Shown here in pieces: positions 14,965-22,740 of a stretch of 42,989 bases of DNA. Numbering within the stretch: the stretch's first letter is position 1; each line of letters begins with the position of its first letter. The stretch comes from JAGOSA01 sp043718505 (lineage in GTDB: Bacteria > Patescibacteriota > Minisyncoccia > Phycocordibacterales > UBA9973), in NCBI GenBank assembly GCA_043718505.1, contig JAYSVN010000037.1, positions 1 through 42,989 on the forward strand, written 5' to 3'. Position numbers and translations under genes: made by a program. The notes beneath the pieces were generated by a model that was not told the DNA's origin, ran no database searches, and worked only from the letters and a program-made list of their open reading frames with translations.

Positions 14965-16038
14965 CTAAGACCATAATGCAATTACAATACCGATAATTCC
15001 GCAGACCAAACTAACAATCCAATACCTCATAGTAATCTTTGGACGTGACCAACCGAGCGCTTCAAAATGATGATGGAGCGGCGCAACCAGGAAAACTTTT
15101 TTCTTGAAATATTTTTTAGAAATAATTTGAATAAAAGAAGAAAAGGCCGTAGCGACAAGAGGAAAACCGATGACAAGAAGCAGGAGTGGTTCATTGGTTA
15201 AAAATGCGATTGTAGTGAGGGCTATGGTAAGTGGCAGCATGCCTGTCTCCCCCATATAAAAACGTGCTGGTGGAACATTAAACCAAAGAAATGCCAGAAG
15301 TGCGCCGGCAATAACCATTGAAAGTGTCATAATGTCATACTGTCCGCGGGCAAAAGCAATAAATCCGTAGCTAGTGAAAATCGTTGCAAGCACTCCGCCA
15401 GACAGACCGTCGACACCGTCAATTACCCTGCTTGAAAATGTACCAAGCATAACGAGCATGAAAAAAGGAATAAACCAGAGGCCGATATTTACTGAAGCAA
15501 AGAAAGGAATGTTAATGGTGTCCATACCGAGTTTGGCATAAAACCAGGCACCGCCCAGAAGTCCGAGTACTGCAATAATTGGAATGAGGTAACGACTCGG
15601 CAAACCGTGCGTTAGTTTTTTGCCAATCTTGCCGCCAATGCCATCCCAAACTTCAAGCAGGTCTTCGATAAGACCAAGCGCAGCTCCGACAACTATTCCG
15701 GCCAAAGGCAGCCAGGTTTCTTTTCTGGAAACAAAATCAAAAATAGAATCGTTCGTTGCCGTAAAACGGGAAATGAGCCAAAAAATAATGGTGGTCAGTA
15801 AAATAGAACTCCAGACGACAACTCCGCCGACACGTGGCGTTCTTGTTTCTTCAGTTTGATTATGAATTTTTTTGAAACCGTCTGCGATAGTTGGGTTTGA
15901 GCCGCCATCCTGGCGTGAGACCCTTTTCCAAAGTTTATACTTATACATGATGCCGGTAAAAAAAGGCGTGATGGCAATACCGATTAAAAAGGCAGTCGCA
16001 GCGGGTAAAAGAACTTTGGTCAGTGTTAAAGCAATCAT
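14965..16038 (-). CDS. mraY: Phospho-MurNAc-pentapeptide transferase MraY
   Basis: MraY transfers phospho-MurNAc-pentapeptide to undecaprenyl phosphate, making lipid I. About ten membrane helices; signatures VIDGVDGLSGGVL (catalytic Asp region), NVPPARFYMGETGMLPL and APLHHHFEALGW with His322-His324. The middle sequence WDGIGGKIGKKLTHGLPSRY is an enlarged cytoplasmic loop relative to the E. coli enzyme. It is 357 residues, typical. A consensus TATAAT ends 7 nt before the ATG, within the end of the upstream carboxypeptidase gene, so mraY can be expressed on its own as well as by read-through. Confidence 0.94.
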   Translation of the reverse strand: MIALTLTKVLLPAATAFLIGIAITPFFTGIMYKYKLWKRVSRQDGGSNPTIADGFKKIHNQTEETRTPRVGGVVVWSSILLTTIIFWLISRFTATNDSIFDFVSRKETWLPLAGIVVGAALGLIEDLLEVWDGIGGKIGKKLTHGLPSRYLIPIIAVLGLLGGAWFYAKLGMDTINIPFFASVNIGLWFIPFFMLVMLGTFSSRVIDGVDGLSGGVLATIFTSYGFIAFARGQYDIMTLSMVIAGALLAFLWFNVPPARFYMGETGMLPLTIALTTIAFLTNEPLLLLVIGFPLVATAFSSFIQIISKKYFKKKVFLVAPLHHHFEALGWSRPKITMRYWIVSLVCGIIGIVIALWS

Positions 16039-16045
16039 AAAGACA

Positions 16046-16051
16046 ATTATA
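16046..16051 (-). promoter_or_regulatory. -10 box of mraY, leaderless
   Basis: TATAAT on the minus strand ends 7 nt before ATG 16038. It lies between the two genes and inside an otherwise operon-like run. Confidence 0.6.
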
Positions 16052-16053
16052 AG

Positions 16054-16977
16054 TTAGTTTCTCGAAATCTTAAAATAGTTTTCAACTCCCTGCATGTAGC
16101 GCTCAATATCGACAAAGCGCCCCTCACGAGTAGATCCGAGTACAACAATGACAATGGTATCGCCGTATACGGGCATTCGATACGCAATAGCCAAATTACC
16201 CCCGGCAAGGGCTGTATAGCCGGTTTTAGAGGCCAGGAGGGTGTCTGTGCGTGTTGAGAGATCGTTTGTATTTGAGACTAAATGCCCTTTGCCGCTGGCG
16301 TCATTAAATGATTTTTGTGGCAAAACAGTAAAGCTGGCAGCTTCCGGCATCTTTTCTAAAAATGCCAAAAGAAGTGTGGAAACATCCTTGGCACTACCAA
16401 CTCCCCCAGGCCGACTGCCACTATCAAGTCCGGCAGGATTATAAAATGTTGTATGTTCGAGACCAATTTTTTTGCCGTATGCATTCATAGCTTCAATAAA
16501 ATTCTGGCCGTCTTTTTCATAGGCATTTTTAATTGCAAAAGCAGCATCGTTTGAAGAAACAACAAGCATGAGACCGACCAGCTGATCGAGTCGCCAGGCT
16601 TCACCAACATTTAAGCCATTATCCCCGCTTGCCTCAATGGCACTGTCAGTAATAGTAATTTTCTTAGTCGGGTCAACATTTTCAGTAGCTGCTAGCGCTG
16701 TTGCTAATTTAACTAAGGAAGCCAGGGGTAATGATGTATCAGCATTTCGTTCGTATAACACTTTCTTTTTTGTGGCATCGTAGACATAGACTGATTTTGC
16801 GTCATCATCGGTATTTAAAAATGTGGCTAGAGCTTGCTGATTTTTTCTTTCTTCATTGTATGCCGACTGAAGTGCCATTGATTTTTTTTGGGCACCGATA
16901 AACGTTATGGCGGCTAAAAAAAGCAGTACAACAATAGCGCCCAGCAAACGATTTTCATTATGGCTCAAATTAGGCAT
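16054..16977 (-). CDS. D-alanyl-D-alanine carboxypeptidase (S11 family)
   Basis: A low-molecular-weight penicillin-binding protein that trims the terminal D-Ala from stem peptides. One N-terminal membrane anchor (about residues 10-30). Active-site motifs: SLVK (Ser87, Lys90), SSN (141-143) and KTG (251-253), all intact, so it should bind beta-lactams. Length 307, shorter than E. coli DacA (about 400), with the C-terminal beta domain missing. Its ATG lies within the end of scpB (8-base overlap), implying translational coupling and co-transcription with scpAB. Confidence 0.93.
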   Translation of the reverse strand: MPNLSHNENRLLGAIVVLLFLAAITFIGAQKKSMALQSAYNEERKNQQALATFLNTDDDAKSVYVYDATKKKVLYERNADTSLPLASLVKLATALAATENVDPTKKITITDSAIEASGDNGLNVGEAWRLDQLVGLMLVVSSNDAAFAIKNAYEKDGQNFIEAMNAYGKKIGLEHTTFYNPAGLDSGSRPGGVGSAKDVSTLLLAFLEKMPEAASFTVLPQKSFNDASGKGHLVSNTNDLSTRTDTLLASKTGYTALAGGNLAIAYRMPVYGDTIVIVVLGSTREGRFVDIERYMQGVENYFKISRN

Positions 16978-17515
16978 TATTTTCAGTCGCCGCTTCTTTT
17001 GATTCAGTTAACGCGGCTTTTACATTTTCGTATTCAGGTAAATCTTTTATTTCACCTACTGCCATGAAAGACAGTAAAGACAGCGTCGGCAGGTACATGT
17101 TTTTTCGTGCATCTTTTGGATGTTCTTTTTTTTCAATTAAGCCACGAATAAGCAAATTGCGCAGAATAAAACTAGAATTGACGCCCCGAATAAAATCGAT
17201 ATCACTGCGAGTGACTTCATGACCATACAGAATTATCGAAAGGGTTTCAAGGGAAGCTTTTGAAAGTTCTTTTGATAATTCCTCTTTCCGTAAATCTTCA
17301 ATTAGGTTTCCGGCTTCGGGTGAAGTGAAAAGACCGATTTCTTCACCGTTTTCGATAAGGGCTAAGCCCCTTTCTGAAAGTTTCTCACGAAGCATTGTAA
17401 TTGCTTGCCGTACACTTTCAATCGGCTCTTTCAAAATAGACGAGAGTTCTTTGTGAGAAATTGGTTCGCCTTTGTAAAAAAGAATAGATTCAATTTTAGC
17501 ATCGAGTGAAAGCAT
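16970..17515 (-). CDS. scpB: Segregation and condensation protein B
   Basis: ScpB is a paired winged-helix protein that binds ScpA in the SMC-ScpAB condensin complex. The sequence matches: LDAKIESILFYKGEPISHKEL (first 25 residues) and LSKASLETLSIILYGHEVTRSDIDFIRGVNSSFILRNLLIRGLIE in pieces across residues 80-135. Length 181, normal. It follows scpA by 24 bases and overlaps the carboxypeptidase. Upstream of its ATG I see neither a -10 nor a Shine-Dalgarno site, so it depends on the scpA transcript. Confidence 0.93.
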   Translation of the reverse strand: MLSLDAKIESILFYKGEPISHKELSSILKEPIESVRQAITMLREKLSERGLALIENGEEIGLFTSPEAGNLIEDLRKEELSKELSKASLETLSIILYGHEVTRSDIDFIRGVNSSFILRNLLIRGLIEKKEHPKDARKNMYLPTLSLLSFMAVGEIKDLPEYENVKAALTESKEAATENNA

Positions 17516-17539
17516 AATGAGATGAAGAAAAGATTAAGA

Positions 17540-18295
17540 TTACTCCGGCACCGTTTGCGAAACATCGGCATCAAGTTTTGACATAGAAATATCACCGAAC
17601 ATTTCACCCTGCAAAACGTCCATAATTCCCTGCCTAACAAGTTCAAGCATAGCAAGAAAGCCCACGATAACCAATACTTTTTCCTCCTTATTTGCCGGCT
17701 TTCCCACCCCGACAAATTGTTTGAAACTAGTATTAATAGCTGTTTGCATTCTCTGAGTCAAACGCGAGAGCATTTCCTCAATACTCATGACTTTTTTAAT
17801 CTCAACTTCGGGCAATTTCTCAACTTTAGGAATACTGTTCAAGACATTCTTTGCCAAGCCAAGCATCGATTCAGGGGTAATAAGCTTTGACGGCATAAAA
17901 ATTGGTACCGTATCAGCTACAAATCGCTTTTCAAAAGCTACCTTTTTACCGAATTTCTTTTTAATCTGTTCACCTAGATCGACAAATATCCGATAGAGTT
18001 TAAGGCGCTTCTCCAAATCACCGACTTCTTTCTCTTCATCTTGGGAAAGCATAAAGTTCGGCAAAAGTGATCGGGATTTGATGAGAATAAGCGTTGCAGC
18101 TACAACAATAAAAGAGGATAGCGTACTTGGCTCAGCCCGTTCCATTTTTTTTATATATGAAAGAAAATCATCGGTTACCTGGGTAAGCGAGATGTCATTG
18201 ATGAAGAGTTTTCTTTTTTCAATTAGTTCGAGCAAGATGTCGAAGGGTCCTTCAAACGATCCGGCTTTAATACTATAAGGAGATGCAGTTTCCAC
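17540..18295 (-). CDS. scpA: Segregation and condensation protein A (kleisin)
   Basis: ScpA is the kleisin that bridges the SMC heads. Conserved N-terminal block FEGPFDILLELIEKRKLFI followed by INDISLTQVTDDFLSYI, a variable middle, and the C-terminal winged-helix region (KVLVIVGFLAMLELVRQG). I take the GTG at 18295 (251 residues), because a TATAAT ends 7 nt upstream of it and the family's proteins begin just before this block. An ATG 36 bases further upstream lies before the predicted transcription start and adds an uncharacteristic hydrophobic peptide. It heads the scpA-scpB-carboxypeptidase run. Confidence 0.9.
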   Translation of the reverse strand: METASPYSIKAGSFEGPFDILLELIEKRKLFINDISLTQVTDDFLSYIKKMERAEPSTLSSFIVVAATLILIKSRSLLPNFMLSQDEEKEVGDLEKRLKLYRIFVDLGEQIKKKFGKKVAFEKRFVADTVPIFMPSKLITPESMLGLAKNVLNSIPKVEKLPEVEIKKVMSIEEMLSRLTQRMQTAINTSFKQFVGVGKPANKEEKVLVIVGFLAMLELVRQGIMDVLQGEMFGDISMSKLDADVSQTVPE

Positions 18296-18302
18296 AGAAA
18301 AG

Positions 18303-18308
18303 ATTATA
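18303..18308 (-). promoter_or_regulatory. -10 box of scpA, leaderless GTG start
   Basis: TATAAT on the minus strand, 7 nt before the GTG at 18295. It is divergent from, and within 30 bases of, the promoter of the 18392 gene. Confidence 0.6.
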
Positions 18309-18324
18309 CAATGCAAAAGGTACA

Positions 18325-18362
18325 TTGACATAATTGACAGTCTTTGACTCGTACTGTACTAT
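18325..18362 (+). promoter_or_regulatory. Near-consensus promoter with tandem -35 boxes
   Basis: Two TTGACA boxes stand at 18325-18330 and 18334-18339. The second is exactly 17 nt from TACTAT (18357-18362). Predicted start of transcription about 18369, a 23-nt leader. This rules out a TTG start at 18344. Confidence 0.7.
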
Positions 18363-18391
18363 TAATTAAACAAATACCTAAAAAAATAAAA

Positions 18392-18805
18392 ATGAGACCA
18401 GAAAGACCAGCCGCACTCAATCCTCAGGATTTTGTCGGCAAAGTGCTGGTCTGTAAAAAGCCCATCACTGAAACAATTTCGTACAATAAAGACCCTAACG
18501 TGCGAAGAGAGATACTGCTGCCGCAAGGTATATATTCGATTTCTTATCGGAAATATCCTTACTTTTATATTTTTACCAAAAAGGAATCAGGCGAAATTTA
18601 CAATATAACTGAGGAGACCTTCCGTCATAAAATTTACAGGTTAATTGTAAATAAGGAAGCCCGTGATTACTTTTTTGACGGTAAGCCCAAAAAAAAGAGA
18701 GCGAGTAGAATAAAGAAAAGGGGAAAAGTGCCAATAAAGGAGAGTCAGACGATTGCTGAAAATCAAAAGGAACAGAACCTAAATGAAAACACATCCCCTC
18801 TCTAG
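18392..18805 (+). CDS. Hypothetical basic protein, 137 aa
   Basis: I do not recognise this protein. From ATG 18392 it has 137 residues: a folded-looking part (about 1-95) with aromatic-rich strands (SISYRKYPYFYIF) and a helix (TEETFRHKIYRLIVNKEARDYF), then a lysine/arginine-rich stretch (KPKKKRASRIKKRGK) and a polar tail. The basic stretch suggests nucleic-acid binding. It has one of the best promoters in the window and its own terminator, so it is probably well expressed and monocistronic. The stop codon falls in the terminator loop. Confidence 0.65.
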   Translation: MRPERPAALNPQDFVGKVLVCKKPITETISYNKDPNVRREILLPQGIYSISYRKYPYFYIFTKKESGEIYNITEETFRHKIYRLIVNKEARDYFFDGKPKKKRASRIKKRGKVPIKESQTIAENQKEQNLNENTSPL

Positions 18806-18822
18806 TGATGTGTTTTTTTATT
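18786..18822 (+). terminator. Intrinsic terminator overlapping the end of the 18392 gene
   Basis: AAAACACATC pairs with GATGTGTTTT around an 11-nt loop containing the TAG stop, and is followed by a T-run. Confidence 0.85.
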
Positions 18823-18842
18823 TTTTATTAACTTTATTTAAT

Positions 18843-20240
18843 TTAAATACCAAGTTCTTTGAGCTGAGCTTTTGAAACTTCACTTGGTGCTTCCATCATG
18901 AGGTCCTTGCCTTCACCCGTTTTTGGAAAAGCAATGACTTCACGAATGTTTGGTTCATTTTGCAAAAGCATAACCAGGCGATCAAGTCCCCAGGCAATAC
19001 CGCCATGAGGTGGTGTTCCATGTCTGAATGCTGAAAGCATGTGGCCAAAATCTTTTTCAATTTTGTCGCCGTCGTGACCAAGTATTTGGAAAACGGTATG
19101 CAGCGCATCAGCTTCATGGTTTCTGATACTACCGCCGCCGATTTCAAAACCGTTGAGAATAATGTCGTACTGACTGGTAATTATGTTTCCAAGATCTTTT
19201 TTCTCAATCAATTTTTCCATATGCTCAGGCAGTGGACGAGAAAACGGATTGTGGGTATACGTCCACTCACCTATCCCATCCGGATTGTCGGATTTATCAG
19301 TGCGCTCGAAAAATGGGAAATCGATTATCCAACAGAAAGTCAGCAAATTCGAATCATCTTTATCTTCACGAATATCAGGTCGGTCATTGCCGTACTTTTC
19401 CATGGCATCCTTATATGAAATCCTCGGAAATGGAATTTCCTGAATTCGCTTCTCAGGATATAATTTTTCAACAATTTCAATCAGAAGTTTTTCGTTTATG
19501 GCCATAATGTCTTCGCGCTCAACGAAACTCATTTCGAGATCGAGTTGAGTAAATTCGGGCTGACGATCGCCGCGACTGTCTTCATCGCGCATGCATTTGG
19601 CAATTTGGAAGTAGCGCTCAATGCCACCGGTCATAAGAAGCTGTTTATATTGCTGAGGAGACTGCGGGAGAGCATAAAAAGTACCCGGCCATTTGCGTGA
19701 TGGCACAATAAAGTCACGTGCGCCCTCTGGTGTCGACTTAGTTAAAATCGGAGTTTCAACTTCAACAAAATATTCATTGCTGAGGAAATTACGAATGAGC
19801 TGAACAATTGATCCGCGAGCTCGAATGTTTTTTTGCAGGCGTTCATTGCGTAAATCAATGTAGCGGTGTTTGAGACGAACGTCTTCATTGATATTACGGG
19901 TATCGGTATGAATATCATATGGCATAGGGTCAGATGTATTCAAAATGTCGATATTTAAAATTTCAAGCTCAATGTCGCCATTTTGCTTATCAGCTTGTTT
20001 ATTTTTCTCGGGGCGTTCATTGACTTTGCCCTGCACGGCAACTACAAATTCTTCACGAACATTTTTGGCAGTTTCAATGGCGGCGCTATTTGGCAAAACT
20101 ACTCCCTGAACTTTACCGGACATATCGCGAAAATCGAAAAAGACCATTTTCCCCTGGTCACGTCGAACATCCACCCATCCTTTTATAGTTACCTCTTCGC
20201 CTTTCTTATCTCCAAGTTCAGTAATCATTGTGCGTCGCAT
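18843..20240 (-). CDS. aspS: Aspartate--tRNA ligase lacking the GAD insertion
   Basis: A class IIb synthetase. The OB-fold anticodon domain is at the N-terminus (VTIKGWVDVRRDQGKMVFFD), then motif 1 (NYFVEVETPILTKSTPEGARDF without its first residues), motif 2 (KCMRDEDSRGDRQPEFTQLD) and motif 3 (GGIAWGLDRLVMLL). Typical bacterial AspRS is about 590 residues with a GAD domain between motifs 2 and 3; here YGNDRPDIRED runs almost straight into FCWIIDFPFFE, so the domain is deleted and the protein is 465 residues. The start MRRTMITEL at 20240 is chosen because TACTAT ends 7 nt upstream; a 25-residue extension from 20315 would lie before the promoter. Confidence 0.94.
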   Translation of the reverse strand: MRRTMITELGDKKGEEVTIKGWVDVRRDQGKMVFFDFRDMSGKVQGVVLPNSAAIETAKNVREEFVVAVQGKVNERPEKNKQADKQNGDIELEILNIDILNTSDPMPYDIHTDTRNINEDVRLKHRYIDLRNERLQKNIRARGSIVQLIRNFLSNEYFVEVETPILTKSTPEGARDFIVPSRKWPGTFYALPQSPQQYKQLLMTGGIERYFQIAKCMRDEDSRGDRQPEFTQLDLEMSFVEREDIMAINEKLLIEIVEKLYPEKRIQEIPFPRISYKDAMEKYGNDRPDIREDKDDSNLLTFCWIIDFPFFERTDKSDNPDGIGEWTYTHNPFSRPLPEHMEKLIEKKDLGNIITSQYDIILNGFEIGGGSIRNHEADALHTVFQILGHDGDKIEKDFGHMLSAFRHGTPPHGGIAWGLDRLVMLLQNEPNIREVIAFPKTGEGKDLMMEAPSEVSKAQLKELGI

Positions 20241-20247
20241 ATTGAAG

Positions 20248-20253
20248 ATAGTA
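20248..20253 (-). promoter_or_regulatory. -10 box of aspS, leaderless
   Basis: TACTAT on the minus strand, 7 nt before ATG 20240. Confidence 0.55.
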
Positions 20254-20275
20254 GCAAAAAACTGTTTATTTGGGA

Positions 20276-20310
20276 AATAAAAAAGACCTAAGTGTGCAAC
20301 ATAGGTCTTT
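20276..20310 (-). terminator. Intrinsic terminator between the 20322 gene and aspS
   Basis: AAAGACCTA pairs with TAGGTCTTT around an 11-nt loop. On the minus strand a T-run follows (TTTTTTATTT). Confidence 0.8.
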
Positions 20311-20321
20311 AACAAAATATA

Positions 20322-20765
20322 TTATTCTCCTGACATTATACTTAAAAAATTCATAAAATTCTTCACCTGGCTTGTTGTACCATCTCCAACATGAATGTAT
20401 TTTGTTATTTTTGATTTGATATACACAGACGCAGATTTAGTTGTACGTAATTCATAGAGTACTTCAATTGGTTCCATTGGCCATTTTTCTCTATTGCGAG
20501 GTTTTTTATGATCGTACAATTCAATGACGCAACCAGTTTTAGTAAAGGTAGCTTTAAGTTCTAGTTCACTATCTATATAAGACTCTGCGTCACTTGTACT
20601 ATGAAATGATTCTTTAAAAAGGATTAGCGGCGGTAAAATCTTTTGACCACTATCTTTTTTTATTTTGCCTTGTTTTTTTAAAGCAAACAGTGAGTTTTGA
20701 GCTGAAATAAGCATTATTTCCAAGTCAGGGGTCTTGCCCCCATATATATTTTTATCTCTTAGCAT
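20322..20765 (-). CDS. Hypothetical protein, 147 aa
   Basis: I do not recognise this protein. It is 147 residues, soluble, with no signal peptide. The N-terminus (MLRDKNIYGGKTPDLEIMLI) leads into a lysine-rich helix, and the second half is strand-rich with alternating charged and hydrophobic residues (ELELKATFTKTGCVIELYDH, VLYELRTTKSASVYIKSKIT), a pattern that could form a beta-barrel or sandwich. It stands alone between an ABC exporter gene and aspS and has its own terminator; a TATTAT lies 4 bases before the ATG. No function is suggested. Confidence 0.6.
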   Translation of the reverse strand: MLRDKNIYGGKTPDLEIMLISAQNSLFALKKQGKIKKDSGQKILPPLILFKESFHSTSDAESYIDSELELKATFTKTGCVIELYDHKKPRNREKWPMEPIEVLYELRTTKSASVYIKSKITKYIHVGDGTTSQVKNFMNFLSIMSGE

Positions 20766-20808
20766 GCGTATAATATTTTTCTTTATTATACCTTTTGTTG
20801 TATTTTTG

Positions 20809-22629
20809 TCAACCAGCCAAAATCTGATTTTCTATCAACTTTTTATATTCTTTGTTTTTTAGAGAGAGCTCAGCATGAGTACCTGTACCGACAATTTTAC
20901 CATTGGCGACGACAAAAATAATGTCAGCGTCCATTATGGTTGATAGCCTGTGGGCAATAATTATTGTGGTTCTACCTTGTGATCCCCGATTGATGGCATC
21001 ATGAATAAGTTTTTCATTTATTGAATCAAGCGCGCTCGTAGCCTCATCGAAAATCAGAATTTTGGGATTTTTAATAAAAGCTCTGGCAATACCGATTCGC
21101 TGACGTTCACCGCCAGAAACTTTTATACCGCCTTCTCCGATAACAGTTTCAAGACCGTGCTTTTTTAACTTTGAAATAAATTCACCAAGAGATGCATCGT
21201 TAACTGCCTGTTTAAGGGCCTTTTCTGTAACTTTCCTGCCTTCAGGCAATCCAAAAAGAATGTTGTCGCGAATACTTCGGTCAAAGAGATCAATTCTTTG
21301 CTCGACATTGCCAATCTTTGAGCGTAGCCAGTTGAGATTCATTTCTTTAAGCGGAACTCCGTCAATTAGAATTTCGCCTTCGGTCGGATCGTAGTAACGA
21401 CGCATGAGATTAACAATTGTTGATTTACCTGAACCTGAAACGCCGACAAAACCAACTTTGGCACCTGCCGGAATTTTGAAGCTGACTTTTGTGACTGCAT
21501 GGTCTTCTTTTTCTTCTTTTTCTAGCTCATCGGGTTCTTCGTCAGATTGAGCAGAGCTACGGTATGGATACGCAAAACTGACACGCTTAAATTCAATCTC
21601 GCCCCCAAAAGGCTCAGCTTTTTTGCCATTATCATTCGGATCAATATCAGGAACAATGTCTAACAATTCATAGAATTTTTTGATCTCAACAATATTAAAT
21701 AGAAACTGTCTCTGGCTATTCATGATTGATGTCAGATTTCCAAAAACTGCTGTGGTCCAGGCAAAAAGAGTGACAAACATGCCGGTCGAATGCTGTCCAA
21801 TTAAAATTAAATACACTCCAAGCGCAAGACACACATATTGACCCAGAATAATTAGGGACTTGTGGTCGTAATAAGTTCGAACATAGGATAGCCAGGTTTT
21901 TCGATAGAAATCCAGGACTTCATGCCCGGACTTCTCGTAATTATCACCGGTCGCAGCTTCCTGACCTTCCGAAATTACCAAAGTTGCATTTCTATATAAT
22001 TCTGACTGAAGTTTTGATTGTACTTGTCGTTTTTTTCGTAATTCGTCAATCTTCGGGAAATATTTTTTATTTCGGTAATACGATACCCAAATATACACAG
22101 TGACAAAAACCAATGCAATTGAGCCAATTCGCCAGTCAAAAATTGTCAAAAGAACAACTGCCGCCAATGCCTGTAAGCCATTTGGCAGAACCACATAGAG
22201 CATCGTGTACATAATTTGGGAAAGCGCATTTTGTCCTTTGTTAACAATGGACTGTTTTACCCCGGAGTGTTCATTGATGTGCTGACCGATTGAGTATTCA
22301 AAAATTCTCCGCAAAGATTTTACGGAAAAAGCCTGCTCAATATTATCGTCTAATTTACTGATTTCAATATTTTCCCTAATCCAGGACAATAGCCAGGACT
22401 GGAGAACGGTCAGAAAGAGCGCTCCGCCCAGTAAAGAAAAGGTCAGTCTCACGTTACCCGTTGTCACAGCATCAACGCTTCGTCCGAATAAATAAGGTGA
22501 GAGTAAGCCGATAACTTGTCCAACAAGCATAAGAGCAATAACAATCGAGAAATATTTCCAGAAGGGACGGAAGAAAAGGAGCGTGCGTTTGAAAAAACTT
22601 TTTTGCACTATGTTTTTTGTCTCGTACAT
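20809..22629 (-). CDS. ABC exporter half-transporter (TMD-NBD), second of tandem pair
   Basis: A type IV ABC exporter with six membrane helices (about residues 20-320) and a C-terminal ATPase. Seen: Walker A GVSGSGKST, Q-loop region IGNVEQRIDLFD, signature VSGGERQRIGIARA, Walker B ILIFDEATSALD with the catalytic Glu, and H-loop IIIAHRLSTI. Between the A-loop Tyr and the next strand sits an acidic insert (SDEEPDELEKEEKED). It is homologous to the next gene upstream, with which it may form a heterodimer exporting lipid, peptide or drug; the substrate cannot be told. A TATTAT/TATAGA region lies 9-12 bases before the ATG. Confidence 0.9.
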   Translation of the reverse strand: MYETKNIVQKSFFKRTLLFFRPFWKYFSIVIALMLVGQVIGLLSPYLFGRSVDAVTTGNVRLTFSLLGGALFLTVLQSWLLSWIRENIEISKLDDNIEQAFSVKSLRRIFEYSIGQHINEHSGVKQSIVNKGQNALSQIMYTMLYVVLPNGLQALAAVVLLTIFDWRIGSIALVFVTVYIWVSYYRNKKYFPKIDELRKKRQVQSKLQSELYRNATLVISEGQEAATGDNYEKSGHEVLDFYRKTWLSYVRTYYDHKSLIILGQYVCLALGVYLILIGQHSTGMFVTLFAWTTAVFGNLTSIMNSQRQFLFNIVEIKKFYELLDIVPDIDPNDNGKKAEPFGGEIEFKRVSFAYPYRSSAQSDEEPDELEKEEKEDHAVTKVSFKIPAGAKVGFVGVSGSGKSTIVNLMRRYYDPTEGEILIDGVPLKEMNLNWLRSKIGNVEQRIDLFDRSIRDNILFGLPEGRKVTEKALKQAVNDASLGEFISKLKKHGLETVIGEGGIKVSGGERQRIGIARAFIKNPKILIFDEATSALDSINEKLIHDAINRGSQGRTTIIIAHRLSTIMDADIIFVVANGKIVGTGTHAELSLKNKEYKKLIENQILAG

Positions 22630-22674
22630 AAATACTTGTCTATAATACTATGTAATTGCGATTTACAATATAAT

Positions 22675-22700
22675 AAAAAAGCCCGGAAATTGATCCGGGC
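22675..22700 (-). terminator. Intrinsic terminator between the two ABC exporter genes
   Basis: GCCCGGA pairs with TCCGGGC around six bases; on the minus strand TTTTTTATT follows. It should reduce read-through into the second exporter gene. Confidence 0.8.
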
Positions 22701-22740
22701 CCTGTAATTTATTTCTAAACCTATTTTAAGAACATATTCA

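Noticed and set aside
18344..18391. TTG start adding 16 residues to the 18392 gene
   Set aside because: It falls between the -35 and -10 of a near-consensus promoter, so it would not be in the transcript.
20241..20315. 25-residue N-terminal extension of aspS
   Set aside because: It overlaps the upstream terminator and the leaderless -10 of aspS; not conserved in AspRS.
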